Positions 25,983 through 33,780 of a stretch of DNA of 39,902 bases are shown here, piece by piece (the stretch's first letter is position 1; each line of letters begins with the position of its first letter). A program made the translations under genes and the position numbers. This stretch comes from Streptomyces cellostaticus. GTDB taxonomy: Bacteria > Actinomycetota > Actinomycetes > Streptomycetales > Streptomycetaceae. The stretch lies in the NCBI RefSeq assembly GCF_001513965.1, contig NZ_KQ948058.1, forward strand, positions 1 to 39,902, written 5' to 3'. A model generated the notes under the pieces. It was given only the letters and a program-made list of their open reading frames with translations. It was not told the origin of the DNA and made no database searches.

Positions 25983-27206
25983 GTGAGGCACGTACAAGGA
26001 CGCGCACGGCGCACGGGGGCCGCGCTGGCCGCCGTACTGACATGGGCGGGGCTGCTGGCCGGCTGTTCTGCGGGCGGCTCCGGCGGACTGGACCTCGACC
26101 GGGTCCTCGGCAAACCCCCGGCCCCCGAGGACGTCATCCGGGTCGCCCCTGACGACGGCAGCAAGGAGGTCAGGCCCGAGCAGCGGCTGCGGGTACGGGT
26201 GCCCGGCGGGCGGCTGGAGAAGGTGACCGTCGTCAAGGACCAGGATGCGCAGGACTCCCCGGTCGCCGGGCACATCAGCGCCGACGGGCTGACCTGGGAA
26301 CCGGAGGACAAGCGGCTGGCGCTCGCGGCCAAGTACACCGTCGACGCGGTCGCGCTGGACGCCCGCGGCCACCGCTCGGCCCGGCACACCACCTTCACCA
26401 CCTACGTCCCAGAGGAACGGTTCATCGGCTACGTCACCCCCGAGAACCGCGCCACCGTCGGCACCGGCATGATCGTCTCCCTCTCCTTCAGCCGGGAGAT
26501 CACCCACCGGGCCGCCGTCGAACGCGCCGTACGGGTCACCGCGAACCCGCCCGTGGAGATCCGCCCGCACTGGTTCGGCGCCACCCGCCTCGACTTCCGC
26601 CCCGAGCGCTACTGGAAGCCCGGCACCGAGGTCACCGTGGACCTCGGCCTCAGGGACGTCGAAGGGGCGCCCGGCGCCTACGGCTTGCAGGACAAGACGT
26701 TCACCTTCACCGTCGGCCGCAGCCAGATGTCCCTGGTGGACGCGGCCCGGCACATGATGGACGTGCGACGCGACGGGCAGCTGCTCGCCAGTGTGCCGAT
26801 CACCGCGGGCGCCCCGAAGCACCCCACCTACAACGGGAAGATGGTGGTGATGGACATGCTCGAGGTCACCCGCATGAACAGCCGCACGGTCGGCTTCGGC
26901 GGCGAGTACGACATCCCCGACGTCCCGCACGCCATGAAGCTCACCGACTCCGGCACCTTCCTGCACGGCAACTACTGGAATCCGGACGCCCCGGGGCGCG
27001 TCAACGTCAGCCACGGCTGCGTGGGCCTCCTGGACGTCAAGGGCGGCAGTTCGGACACCCCGGCGGGCTGGTTCTTCGACCGCAGCCTGGTCGGAGACGT
27101 GGTCGAGGTCGTCAACAGCAAGGACAAAACAGTCGCTCCCGACAACGGCCTCGGAGGGTGGAACATGGCCTGGAAGGTGTGGAAAGCGGGCAGTGCGGTC
27201 AAGTAA
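25983..27206 (+). CDS. L,D-transpeptidase lipoprotein (YkuD), first of a tandem pair
   Basis: A 407-residue lipoprotein. Signal peptide with lipobox LLAGC (Cys28), then two Ig-like domains (about 50-250; VRPEQRLRVRVPGG, YVTPENRATVGTG, ATRLDFRPERYWKPGT), then the YkuD catalytic domain (about 255-385) with FLHGNYW and VSHGCVGLLD; catalytic Cys346, His344. Such enzymes form 3-3 meso-DAP crosslinks in peptidoglycan outside the membrane. The GTG start 25983 has only a weak ribosome-binding site, but the in-frame sequence further upstream is not protein-like. It is divergent from glgX and followed 157 bases later by a paralogue of the same layout. Confidence 0.9.
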   Translation: MRHVQGRARRTGAALAAVLTWAGLLAGCSAGGSGGLDLDRVLGKPPAPEDVIRVAPDDGSKEVRPEQRLRVRVPGGRLEKVTVVKDQDAQDSPVAGHISADGLTWEPEDKRLALAAKYTVDAVALDARGHRSARHTTFTTYVPEERFIGYVTPENRATVGTGMIVSLSFSREITHRAAVERAVRVTANPPVEIRPHWFGATRLDFRPERYWKPGTEVTVDLGLRDVEGAPGAYGLQDKTFTFTVGRSQMSLVDAARHMMDVRRDGQLLASVPITAGAPKHPTYNGKMVVMDMLEVTRMNSRTVGFGGEYDIPDVPHAMKLTDSGTFLHGNYWNPDAPGRVNVSHGCVGLLDVKGGSSDTPAGWFFDRSLVGDVVEVVNSKDKTVAPDNGLGGWNMAWKVWKAGSAVK

Positions 27207-27363
27207 CCAGATGGGGGGCGGGGTTCCGGATGACGGCCGTCGGTTGAATTTGCGACTGAACGGTGACATACACCTGACACCTCGCTCAAAACCCTGCGGT
27301 TAACATGCGCACACCAGAGTGGTGGGGAGCGGGCCTGACCTGGCCCGGCGAGGGGAGAACGAC

Positions 27364-28605
27364 TTGAACGTGCGGCCTATATCGGGGGCGTCGGCGGGGG
27401 GCCGGGGGAGAGGCCGTAAGGGGCTGGCGCTCATAGCCGGCGCCCTGCTGGTGACCCTCACCGCGTGCGGCGGCGGTGACTCGGGGTCAGGGACAGGGTC
27501 CGGTTCCGGGGACGGCAAGAGCAAGGACTCCGGCACAAGCAAGCAGTCGACGGCCGCCGTCACCATCTCGCCCAAGTCCGGTGCCACGGGCGTGGACACC
27601 AGCGGCGCCCTGAAGGTGAACGTCGCCAAGGGCAAGCTGACCGAGGTCACCGTCAAGGACGCCAAGGGCGCGAAGGTCGACGGCACCCTCACCGGCGGCG
27701 GTGCCTCCTGGACCCCGTCGACCCACCTGGCCGCCGCCACCAAGTACACGGTGCACGCGGTCGCCAAGGACTCCGAGGGCCGTGAGGCCGCCGAGGACTC
27801 CAGCTTCACCACGCTCACGCCGAAGAACACCTTCGTCGGCTCCTTCACCCCCGAGGACGGCTCCACCGTCGGGGTGGGCATGCCGTTCTCCGTCCGCTTC
27901 ACCCGGGGCATCACCGCCCCCCAGGACGTCGAGAAGGCCATCAAGATCAAGACCGAACCGCCCGTCGACGTCGAGGGCCACTGGTTCGGCAACGACCGCC
28001 TGGACTTCCGCCCCGAGAACTACTGGAAGTCCGGCACGAAGGTCACCGTCGACCTCGACCTCGACGGCGTCGAGGGCCGCGACGGCGTCTACGGCGAGCA
28101 GCACAAGAAGCTGACGTTCACCATCGGCCGCAACCAGGTCTCCGTCGTGGACGCCAAGAAGCACACGATGAAGATCACCCAGGACGGCAAGGTCATCAAG
28201 ACCATCCCGGTCACCACCGGCAAGCCCGGCTACGACACGTGGAACGGCCAGATGGTCATGACCGAGAAGCTCGCCGTGACCCGGATGAACGGCGAGACCG
28301 TCGGCTACGGCGGCGAGTACGACATCAAGGACGTCCCGCACGCCATCCGCCTCACCGACTCCGGCACCTTCATCCACGGCAACTACTGGGGTGGCGACGC
28401 CTTCGGCAACTACAACGCCAGCCACGGCTGCGTCGGCCTGCGCGATGTGCGCGGCGGCTACGACAAGGACGTTCCGGCGGCCTGGTTCTTCAACCACTCG
28501 ATCACCGGCGACGTGGTGGTCGTGAAGCACTCCCACGACCGCACGGTGGACCCGGCCAACGGGCTCAACGGGTGGAACATGTCCTGGGCCGACTGGAAGA
28601 AGTAA
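27364..28605 (+). CDS. L,D-transpeptidase lipoprotein (YkuD), second of a tandem pair
   Basis: A 413-residue paralogue of the preceding gene. A TTG start is chosen because GGGGAG lies six bases upstream; GTG 27370 two codons on is the alternative. Lipobox LTAC with Cys35, a Gly/Ser/Lys linker (36-60), two Ig-like domains (TISPKSGATGVDT, SFTPEDGSTVGVG, DRLDFRPENYWKSGT) and YkuD with FIHGNYW and ASHGCVGLRD, catalytic Cys356. It is much richer in Lys than the first copy. Ends at a strong terminator. Predicted role: 3-3 crosslinking of peptidoglycan, possibly under different conditions from its neighbour. Confidence 0.92.
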   Translation: MNVRPISGASAGGRGRGRKGLALIAGALLVTLTACGGGDSGSGTGSGSGDGKSKDSGTSKQSTAAVTISPKSGATGVDTSGALKVNVAKGKLTEVTVKDAKGAKVDGTLTGGGASWTPSTHLAAATKYTVHAVAKDSEGREAAEDSSFTTLTPKNTFVGSFTPEDGSTVGVGMPFSVRFTRGITAPQDVEKAIKIKTEPPVDVEGHWFGNDRLDFRPENYWKSGTKVTVDLDLDGVEGRDGVYGEQHKKLTFTIGRNQVSVVDAKKHTMKITQDGKVIKTIPVTTGKPGYDTWNGQMVMTEKLAVTRMNGETVGYGGEYDIKDVPHAIRLTDSGTFIHGNYWGGDAFGNYNASHGCVGLRDVRGGYDKDVPAAWFFNHSITGDVVVVKHSHDRTVDPANGLNGWNMSWADWKK

Positions 28606-28621
28606 GCCCCGTCCGACGTAA

Positions 28622-28654
28622 GGGCCCGATGCCGTGACGGACGGCACCGGGCCC
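28622..28654 (+). terminator. Hairpin terminator after the second L,D-transpeptidase
   Basis: GGGCCCG-A-TGCCGT / ACGGCA-C-CGGGCCC, 13 pairs with one mismatch and a five-base loop, 16 bases after the stop codon. Confidence 0.8.
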
Positions 28655-28754
28655 ACTGTCGTTGGCGGCCGTGCTGTGCCTGCCCGGGGGACAACCCCCA
28701 GACCCCCGGCCGGGTGTGATCGACCGCACCGGGCCGGTAGCCGTTAATCGCCGT

Positions 28755-28760
28755 TAACCT
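28755..28760 (+). promoter_or_regulatory. Candidate -10 element, leaderless enoyl-CoA hydratase mRNA
   Basis: TAACCT fits TANNNT and ends seven bases before the ATG at 28768, which has no ribosome-binding site. A direct repeat CGTTAA at 10-base spacing (28742-28757 region) overlaps it. Confidence 0.45.
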
Positions 28761-28767
28761 GCTCTGC

Positions 28768-29535
28768 ATGACCGTGAATCTCGAAGTCGCCGAGGGCGTC
28801 GGCACCCTGCGCCTGGACCGCCCTCCGATGAACGCGCTGGACGTCGCCACGCAGGACCGGCTGAAGGAGCTCGCCGAGGAGGCCACGCGCCGCGAGGACG
28901 TGCGCGCCGTGGTGATCTACGGCGGCGAGCGGGTGTTCGCGGCGGGCGCGGACATCAAGGAGATGCAGGCCATGGACCACACCGCGATGGTCCTGCGCGC
29001 CCGCGCCCTGCAGGACTCCTTCACCGCCGTGGCCCGCATCCCCAAGCCCGTCGTCGCGGCCGTCACCGGGTACGCCCTCGGCGGCGGCTGCGAGCTGGCC
29101 CTGTGCGCCGACTACCGCATCGCCGCCGACAACGCCAAGCTGGGCCAGCCCGAGATCCTGCTCGGGCTGATCCCCGGCGCCGGCGGCACCCAGCGCCTGT
29201 CCCGGCTGATCGGTCCTTCCAAGGCCAAGGACCTGATCTTCACGGGCCGTCAGGTGAAGGCGGACGAGGCCCTCGCCCTCGGCCTGGTGGACCGGGTCGT
29301 CCCGGCCGCCGAGGTCTACGAGCAGGCGCACGCCTGGGCCGCGAAGCTCGCCCAGGGACCGGCCCTCGCGCTGCGCGCGGCGAAGGAGTCGGTGGACACC
29401 GGCCTGGAGACCGACATCGACACCGGGCTCGCCGTCGAACGGAACTGGTTCGCCGGTCTGTTCGCCACCGAGGACCGCGAGCGGGGCATGCGCAGCTTCG
29501 TGGAGGAGGGGCCGGGCAAGGCGAAGTTCCTGTGA
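28768..29535 (+). CDS. Enoyl-CoA hydratase/isomerase family protein
   Basis: A 255-residue crotonase-fold protein. Oxyanion-hole segments are FAAGADIKEM and GYALGGGCELAL; the two candidate catalytic glutamates are both present, E109 (GGGCELAL) and E129 (GQPEILLGLIPGAGG), as in true hydratases. The C-terminal trimerisation helix ends FVEEGPGKAKFL. It acts on acyl-CoA in the cytoplasm, most likely hydrating 2-enoyl-CoA in beta-oxidation; the exact substrate is not readable. It stands alone, without acyl-CoA dehydrogenase or thiolase neighbours. Confidence 0.93.
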   Translation: MTVNLEVAEGVGTLRLDRPPMNALDVATQDRLKELAEEATRREDVRAVVIYGGERVFAAGADIKEMQAMDHTAMVLRARALQDSFTAVARIPKPVVAAVTGYALGGGCELALCADYRIAADNAKLGQPEILLGLIPGAGGTQRLSRLIGPSKAKDLIFTGRQVKADEALALGLVDRVVPAAEVYEQAHAWAAKLAQGPALALRAAKESVDTGLETDIDTGLAVERNWFAGLFATEDRERGMRSFVEEGPGKAKFL

Positions 29536-29618
29536 AGTTCACCGTCGAACTTCCCCGGTAGGGCTTGCAGTTGACGCGTTGTCTGATCCGGGTCCCTCGA
29601 TGGGGCGGTTTATGGGAG

Positions 29619-29636
29619 CCTTAAGTCAACCTTAAG
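29619..29636. promoter_or_regulatory. Direct repeat CCTTAAG with 11-base period
   Basis: CCTTAAG-TCAA-CCTTAAG; each CTTAAG core is itself a palindrome and the copies are one helical turn apart, as for OmpR/PhoB-type regulator sites. It lies in the 286-base non-coding region 29536-29821 upstream of the ATPase gene; nothing else was identified there. Confidence 0.35.
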
Positions 29637-29821
29637 CCTGCCTCGTCGAGGGAGCCTGACGATTGCCCGGAAGTGAGCCCTCGCCGCAGGTCACTCAGGC
29701 TCTCCCGAGACCTGACATGCCGTCGGCATATGCCTGCGGGCCGGAGCGGGGCAGGGGTGTACGGGGGGCGTATTCCTCAGGAACGGCCACGGGGGCGGCT
29801 CTGGGCGGCCATCATGGGGGC

Positions 29822-30325
29822 ATGGCGGGGCTGGAGGGCATCGAGCAGCCGCGGGGTCACAGCCGTGCGGCCGCGGCGCGTTGGTCGCCCGCGGTGGAGG
29901 ACGAACGGGCGCTCAAGGCGCTCGAACTGTTCGGCAACCCGACCGAGGCCGAGGTCCCGCTGCCGTCCCGCCCGGAGTCCGCGGCCGCCGCGCGCCGGCT
30001 GGCCCAGGTCGTCGTCCTGCGCCACTGGGGGCTGAGCCCCAAGATGACCGAGGACGCGGTCTTACTCGTCTCCGAACTCGTCGGCAACGCCGTACGGCAC
30101 ACCGGAGCCCGGGTCTTCGGTCTCCGGATGCGCCGCCGCCGCGGCTGGATCCGGGTCGAGGTCCGTGATCCCTCCCGCGGGCTGCCCTGTCTGATGCCGG
30201 TTCAGGAGATGGACGTCAGCGGCCGCGGCCTGTTCCTGGTGGACAAACTCTCCGACCGTTGGGGCGTCGACCTGCTGCCGCGCGGCAAGACGACCTGGTT
30301 CGAGATGCGGGTCGCCGACCGGTAG
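29822..30325 (+). CDS. Anti-sigma-type ATP-binding protein (HATPase_c, RsbW/SpoIIAB-like)
   Basis: A 167-residue single-domain GHKL ATPase. The N-box is LLVSELVGNAVRHTG, the G1 region is RVEVRDPSRGLP and the G2 region is SGRGLFLVDKLSDRWGV; TTWFEMRV ends the sheet. These small stand-alone HATPase proteins are abundant in Streptomyces and are thought to act as serine kinases or sigma-factor binders in partner-switching networks. ATG 29822 follows a G-rich run; the open frame extends further upstream but is not protein-like. No anti-sigma antagonist gene is adjacent, so the partner is unknown. Confidence 0.85.
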   Translation: MAGLEGIEQPRGHSRAAAARWSPAVEDERALKALELFGNPTEAEVPLPSRPESAAAARRLAQVVVLRHWGLSPKMTEDAVLLVSELVGNAVRHTGARVFGLRMRRRRGWIRVEVRDPSRGLPCLMPVQEMDVSGRGLFLVDKLSDRWGVDLLPRGKTTWFEMRVADR

Positions 30326-30359
30326 GGCCTGTGGGGTCGGCGAGGTCACGGCGACCCGA

Positions 30360-30413
30360 AATCGATCCTCAATCGGGCTAATCGAAGGTTTTCTTGCCGA
30401 TTCCCCCTTAAAT
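30360..30413 (+). promoter_or_regulatory. Promoter region of the deacetylase-like/YVTN operon
   Basis: Three direct AATCG repeats at 30360, 30371 and 30380, followed by TTAAAT (30408-30413), which ends seven bases before the GTG at 30421. This suggests a leaderless message with a repeated regulator site in the -35 region. Confidence 0.35.
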
Positions 30414-30420
30414 GGTGCGG

Positions 30421-31227
30421 GTGACCACGACCAACCGACGCGGGGTGCTGCGCGCGGGCGCCGGGCTTGTCGCCGGGGGCGCGCTCGCCGCCGGGTGCGG
30501 CGCCGGCCAGGACGCCCCGCCCGACTCCGCGACCTCCGCCACCCCCGGGTCCGCCCCGCCCGCCCGCGCGTCCGGCCACCCCGCGGCCACGTCCCACCCG
30601 GCGCCCGCCCCCGGCGCCTACCCCGGGCAGCCCGCCCAGATCACCCACGGCCCGCGCACCCGCCCCCAGGTCGCCCTCACCTTCCACGGCCAGGGCGACC
30701 CCGACCTCGCCAAGTCCCTGCTCTCCGCGGCCGAACAGCACGGCGCCCGGCTCACCGTGCTCGCCGTCGGCACCTGGCTGGACGCACACCCGGACCTCGC
30801 CCGCCGCATCCTCGACGGCGGCCACGACCTCGGCAACCACACCCAGCGGCACGTCTCCATCAACGCCATGGCCGAGGCCGAGGCCCGCCGGGAGATCACC
30901 GACTGCGCGGACCGGCTGGAGCGGCTCACCGGATCGATCGGCACCTGGTTCCGCCCGTCCCGATCCCCGACCGCCTCCGCGCTGGTCACCCGGCTGGCCC
31001 GCGCCGCGGGCTACCCGCACGTGCTGTCGTACGACGTCGATTCGCTCGACTACACCCGTCCCGGTGCCGACGCCGTCACCCGCAAGGTTCTCGCCGAAGT
31101 CCGGGGCGGTTCGGTGGTGAGCCTGCACTTCGGGTACCCGGACACGGTCGCCGCCCTCCCCGCCGTACTCCACGAACTCGACCGGCGCGGACTGCGCGCG
31201 GTCACCACCACGGAGTTGCTGAGCTGA
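30421..31227 (+). CDS. Polysaccharide deacetylase-fold (NodB) Tat lipoprotein with altered active site
   Basis: A 268-residue protein. TNRRGVLRAG followed by a hydrophobic stretch and ALAAGC (lipid Cys about 26) looks like a twin-arginine lipoprotein signal. A Pro/Ala-rich linker follows, then a NodB fold (about 75-265). Motif 2 is kept (GNHTQRHVS, HxxxH zinc ligands), but motif 1, normally TFDDG, is TFHGQGD, losing both the catalytic-base Asp and the metal-ligand Asp, and motif 3 RxPY is RPSRSP. It may bind metal or glycan without classical de-N-acetylation, or use Asp from GQGD. GTG 30421 is chosen because of the -10 spacing; ATG 30412 is the alternative. It overlaps the YVTN gene by one base. 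Confidence 0.82.
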   Translation: MTTTNRRGVLRAGAGLVAGGALAAGCGAGQDAPPDSATSATPGSAPPARASGHPAATSHPAPAPGAYPGQPAQITHGPRTRPQVALTFHGQGDPDLAKSLLSAAEQHGARLTVLAVGTWLDAHPDLARRILDGGHDLGNHTQRHVSINAMAEAEARREITDCADRLERLTGSIGTWFRPSRSPTASALVTRLARAAGYPHVLSYDVDSLDYTRPGADAVTRKVLAEVRGGSVVSLHFGYPDTVAALPAVLHELDRRGLRAVTTTELLS

Positions 31228-32414
31228 TGCCACCCACACACGCCGCCCGCCTGCTGGCCGCCGCAGCCGCCCTCACCGCCCTGACGCTGCTGTCCGCGTG
31301 CAGCGGCGCAGGCCAACACCATGAGAACGAGGCCCTCGGGAGCAAGGCGCCGGCGCCGCCGCAGGTGAAGAGCCGCCAGGTGAACGTGTTGCCCGGGATG
31401 CCTCCCGTGCAGGACCCCGCCGACCTCTACGCCGCCGACCGCCCGAACCGGCTTTCCCCCGTCGTCAAGGACTTCCCGTCCCGGGTGTACGTCCCCAACA
31501 CCAACTCCGACACCGTCACCGTCATCGACCCCAGGACGTACCGGATCATCGAGACCATCCCGGTCGGCCACCAGCCCCAGCACGTGGTGCCCTCCTGGGA
31601 CATGAAGACCCTGTGGGTCAACAACGACCTCGGCAACAGCCTCACCCCCATCGACCCGAGGACCGGCGAGGCCGGCAAGCCGGTCCCGGTGCACGACCCG
31701 TACAACCTGTACTTCACGCCCGACGGCAAGTACGCCGTAGTGATGGCCTCCAAGGACCGCCAGCTCGTCTTCCGGGACGCGCACACCATGAAGGTCGTGA
31801 AGGCCGTCCCGGTCAGCTGCCACGGCGTCAACCACGCCGACTTCTCGCCCGACGGCCGGTACTTCATCGTCTCCTGCGAGTTCAGCGGCGAACTGCTCAA
31901 GGTCGACACGGCGAGGATGGAGGTCGTCGGACAGCAGAAGCTGCCGTTCCACGGCGCCATGCCGCAGGACGTCAAGATCTCGCCGGACGGCAAGCTGTTC
32001 TACATCGCCGACATGATGGCCAACGGCCTGTGGATCCTGAACGGCGACACCTTTGCCGAGCCGACGTTCCTCTACACCGGCAAGGGCGCCCACGGGCTCT
32101 ACATCAGCCGCGACTCCCGGGAGATGTACATCTCCAACCGGGGCGAAGGCACCATCTCCCTCTTCGACTTCGCCCAGAACCGGCTCACCAAGAGGTGGCA
32201 CCTGCCCGGCGGCGGCAGCCCCGACATGGGCGGGGTCTCGGCCGACGGCAAGGTGCTGTGGCTCTCCGGCCGCTACAACTCCGAGGTGTACGCCATCGAC
32301 ACCCGCACCGGCGCCGAACTGGCCCGCATCCAGGTCGGCAGCGGCCCGCACGGCCTCGCCGTCTACCCGCAGCCCGGCCGCTACTCACTGGGGCACACGG
32401 GCATCTTCCGCTGA
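31227..32414 (+). CDS. YVTN/YncE-like beta-propeller lipoprotein
   Basis: A 395-residue lipoprotein: signal peptide with lipobox LLSAC (Cys25), a spacer, then a seven-bladed propeller (about 85-390) with blades such as RVYVPNTNSDTVTVIDPRT, VPSWDMKTLWVNNDLGNSL, ISPDGKLFYIADMMANGL and GSGPHGLAV. Such proteins lie outside the membrane, often as binding or scaffold modules; the exact role is unknown. Start ATG 31227 overlaps the upstream stop in TGATG, so translation is coupled to the deacetylase-like lipoprotein. The two are predicted to work together at the cell surface. A strong terminator follows. Confidence 0.88.
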   Translation: MPPTHAARLLAAAAALTALTLLSACSGAGQHHENEALGSKAPAPPQVKSRQVNVLPGMPPVQDPADLYAADRPNRLSPVVKDFPSRVYVPNTNSDTVTVIDPRTYRIIETIPVGHQPQHVVPSWDMKTLWVNNDLGNSLTPIDPRTGEAGKPVPVHDPYNLYFTPDGKYAVVMASKDRQLVFRDAHTMKVVKAVPVSCHGVNHADFSPDGRYFIVSCEFSGELLKVDTARMEVVGQQKLPFHGAMPQDVKISPDGKLFYIADMMANGLWILNGDTFAEPTFLYTGKGAHGLYISRDSREMYISNRGEGTISLFDFAQNRLTKRWHLPGGGSPDMGGVSADGKVLWLSGRYNSEVYAIDTRTGAELARIQVGSGPHGLAVYPQPGRYSLGHTGIFR

Positions 32415-32428
32415 GACGCGGCCGGTTG

Positions 32429-32464
32429 TCACCCGATCGGCCGGACACGCCGCCGATCGGGTGA
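32429..32464 (+). terminator. Hairpin terminator after the YVTN gene
   Basis: Perfect 13-bp inverted repeat TCACCCGATCGGC / GCCGATCGGGTGA with a 10-base loop, 14 bases past the stop codon. Confidence 0.8.
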
Positions 32465-32497
32465 TGATCCACAAGCCTCCGACACAGAACCGGGATC

Positions 32498-33104
32498 ATG
32501 CCCCGCATGATCCCAACTCGCCTGCGACGGCAGGCCGCTGCCGCCGTCCTGTCCCTCGCGGCCGTCTTCGCCACGACCGCCGCCACGGTTCCGGCACCCC
32601 CCCAAGGCCGCTGCCGCCGCCGCTTGCCCCCAGTTCGACGACCCGGTCAAGGCAGCCGTCGACCGCCGCGTCGACGTCGACCGCATCACGCCGCAGCCGG
32701 TCTGGCGCAAGACCTGCGGCACGCTCTACCGCAGCGACAGCCGCGGCCCGGCGACCGTCTTCGAGCAGGGCTTCCACCCGAAGGACGTCATCGACGGCCA
32801 GTACGACATCGAGCAGTACGTCCTGGTCAACCAGCCGTCCCCGTACGTCTCGACGACGTACGACCACGACCTGTACAAGACCTGGTACAAGTCGGGCTAC
32901 AACTACTACATCGACGCTCCCGGCGGCGTCGACGTCAACAAGACCATCGGCGACACCCACAAATGGGCCGACCAGGTAAAGGTGGCGTTCCCCGGCGGCA
33001 TCGCCCGGCAGTACATCATCGGCGTCTGCCCGGTCGACAAGAAGACCAAGGTCGAGATCATGAGCGACTGCGAGAGCAACCCGTACTACGAGCCGTGGCA
33101 CTGA
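32498..33104 (+). pseudogene. ScARP/Scabin-type (pierisin-like) ADP-ribosyltransferase, frameshifted and with catalytic Glu replaced
   Basis: Reading from ATG 32498 gives a signal peptide (RLRRQAAAAVLSLAAVFATT) that goes out of frame at a C7 run (32597-32603). One C fewer would join it to a frame that continues to TGA 33104 and encodes a whole toxin domain: LYRSDSRGP (NAD-binding Arg), YVSTTYD (the STT/STS motif), WADQVKVAFPGGI and ending SNPYYEPWH. In Scabin/ScARP relatives the ARTT motif is QxE; here it is QVK, codon AAG at 32979-32981, so the catalytic Glu appears lost by a G-to-A change. Family members ADP-ribosylate guanine in DNA or nucleotides. Four cysteines for disulfides are kept. 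Two lesions together favour decay. Confidence 0.8.
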
Positions 33105-33107
33105 GCC

Positions 33108-33732
33108 CTACCGGGTGATGAACAGCGCCTCCGCGCCCACCGGCAGATAACCGGCCGCCCGGAACGCCCGCATGCTGCGGGCGTTCCCCGGCGCGACCTG
33201 GGCCCACAGCGGCTCCGCGACGAGATGCCGGGCGGCGGTCACCAGCCGCCGCCCCAGGCCCCGGTGCCGTACGTCCTCGTCCACCTCGACGGAGACCTCC
33301 AGCCGGCCGCCGACCCCACGCCCCGTCACCAGCACACCGCCCTCCGCCGTCCACGCGCGCACCTCGTCGCGCCGCCCGCGGGCATACACGACCCGGGAGT
33401 GGTCCGGGTCCTCGATCTCCTTCAGCGCGAGCGGCGGCTCACCCGGCAGCGGGGTGCCCACCAGCATCGCGTCGATGGTCTCGTTCCTGCGTCCCGTCCG
33501 CTCCAGGAACGCCGCCAGGAACCGCGGGTTCATGGGCGCGGCCGGCGCGTCGCAGTCCACCGCGCGCAGCGCCTCGCGCACCCAGTCCGGATCCTCGTCC
33601 GTGAACACGACGGCGTGCGCGGTGAAGGCGAGGACGCCCGCGTCCCGGTGGCAGGCCTGCGGCACGACCGCCGTCCGCCGGCGGGAAGACACCGCGAGCC
33701 GCCGCGTCGAGAATGTCCCGCAAGGCCTCCAC
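33108..33732 (-). pseudogene. GNAT acetyltransferase with N-terminal frameshift
   Basis: The GNAT domain is intact in the frame ending at 33108: FTAHAVVFTDEDPDWVREAL, then DAMLVGTPLPGEP, VSVEVDEDVRHRGLGRRLV (acetyl-CoA loop) and NARSMRAFRAAGY. The expected start, GTG 33732 with a perfect AAGGAG six bases upstream, opens a different frame (VEALRDILDAAARGVFPPAD) that shifts around 33668-33675 where VVPQACHRDAG begins. Either an indel broke the gene or translation begins at GTG 33665, giving 185 residues without the leader. Convergent with the ADP-ribosyltransferase three bases away, divergent from MerR. Confidence 0.7.
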
Positions 33733-33744
33733 GCCGCGCTCCTT

Positions 33745-33774
33745 GAGTCTCCACCGACTGGAAGGCCCAGACTC
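33745..33774. promoter_or_regulatory. Candidate MerR operator between divergent genes
   Basis: Inverted repeat GAGTCT-18-AGACTC in the 48-base gap between the GNAT start (33732) and the MerR start (33781). The spacing suits a MerR-type dyad acting on its own promoter. Confidence 0.4.
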
Positions 33775-33780
33775 GCAGAC

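Noticed and set aside
27207..27363. Promoter CTGACA...TAACAT before the second L,D-transpeptidase
   Set aside because: The spacer is 21 bases, too long for a normal promoter; not called.
28709..28736. Second Crp site upstream of the enoyl-CoA hydratase (GTGATCGACCGCAC)
   Set aside because: It misses the conserved G of GNCAC, and the surrounding symmetry is imperfect.
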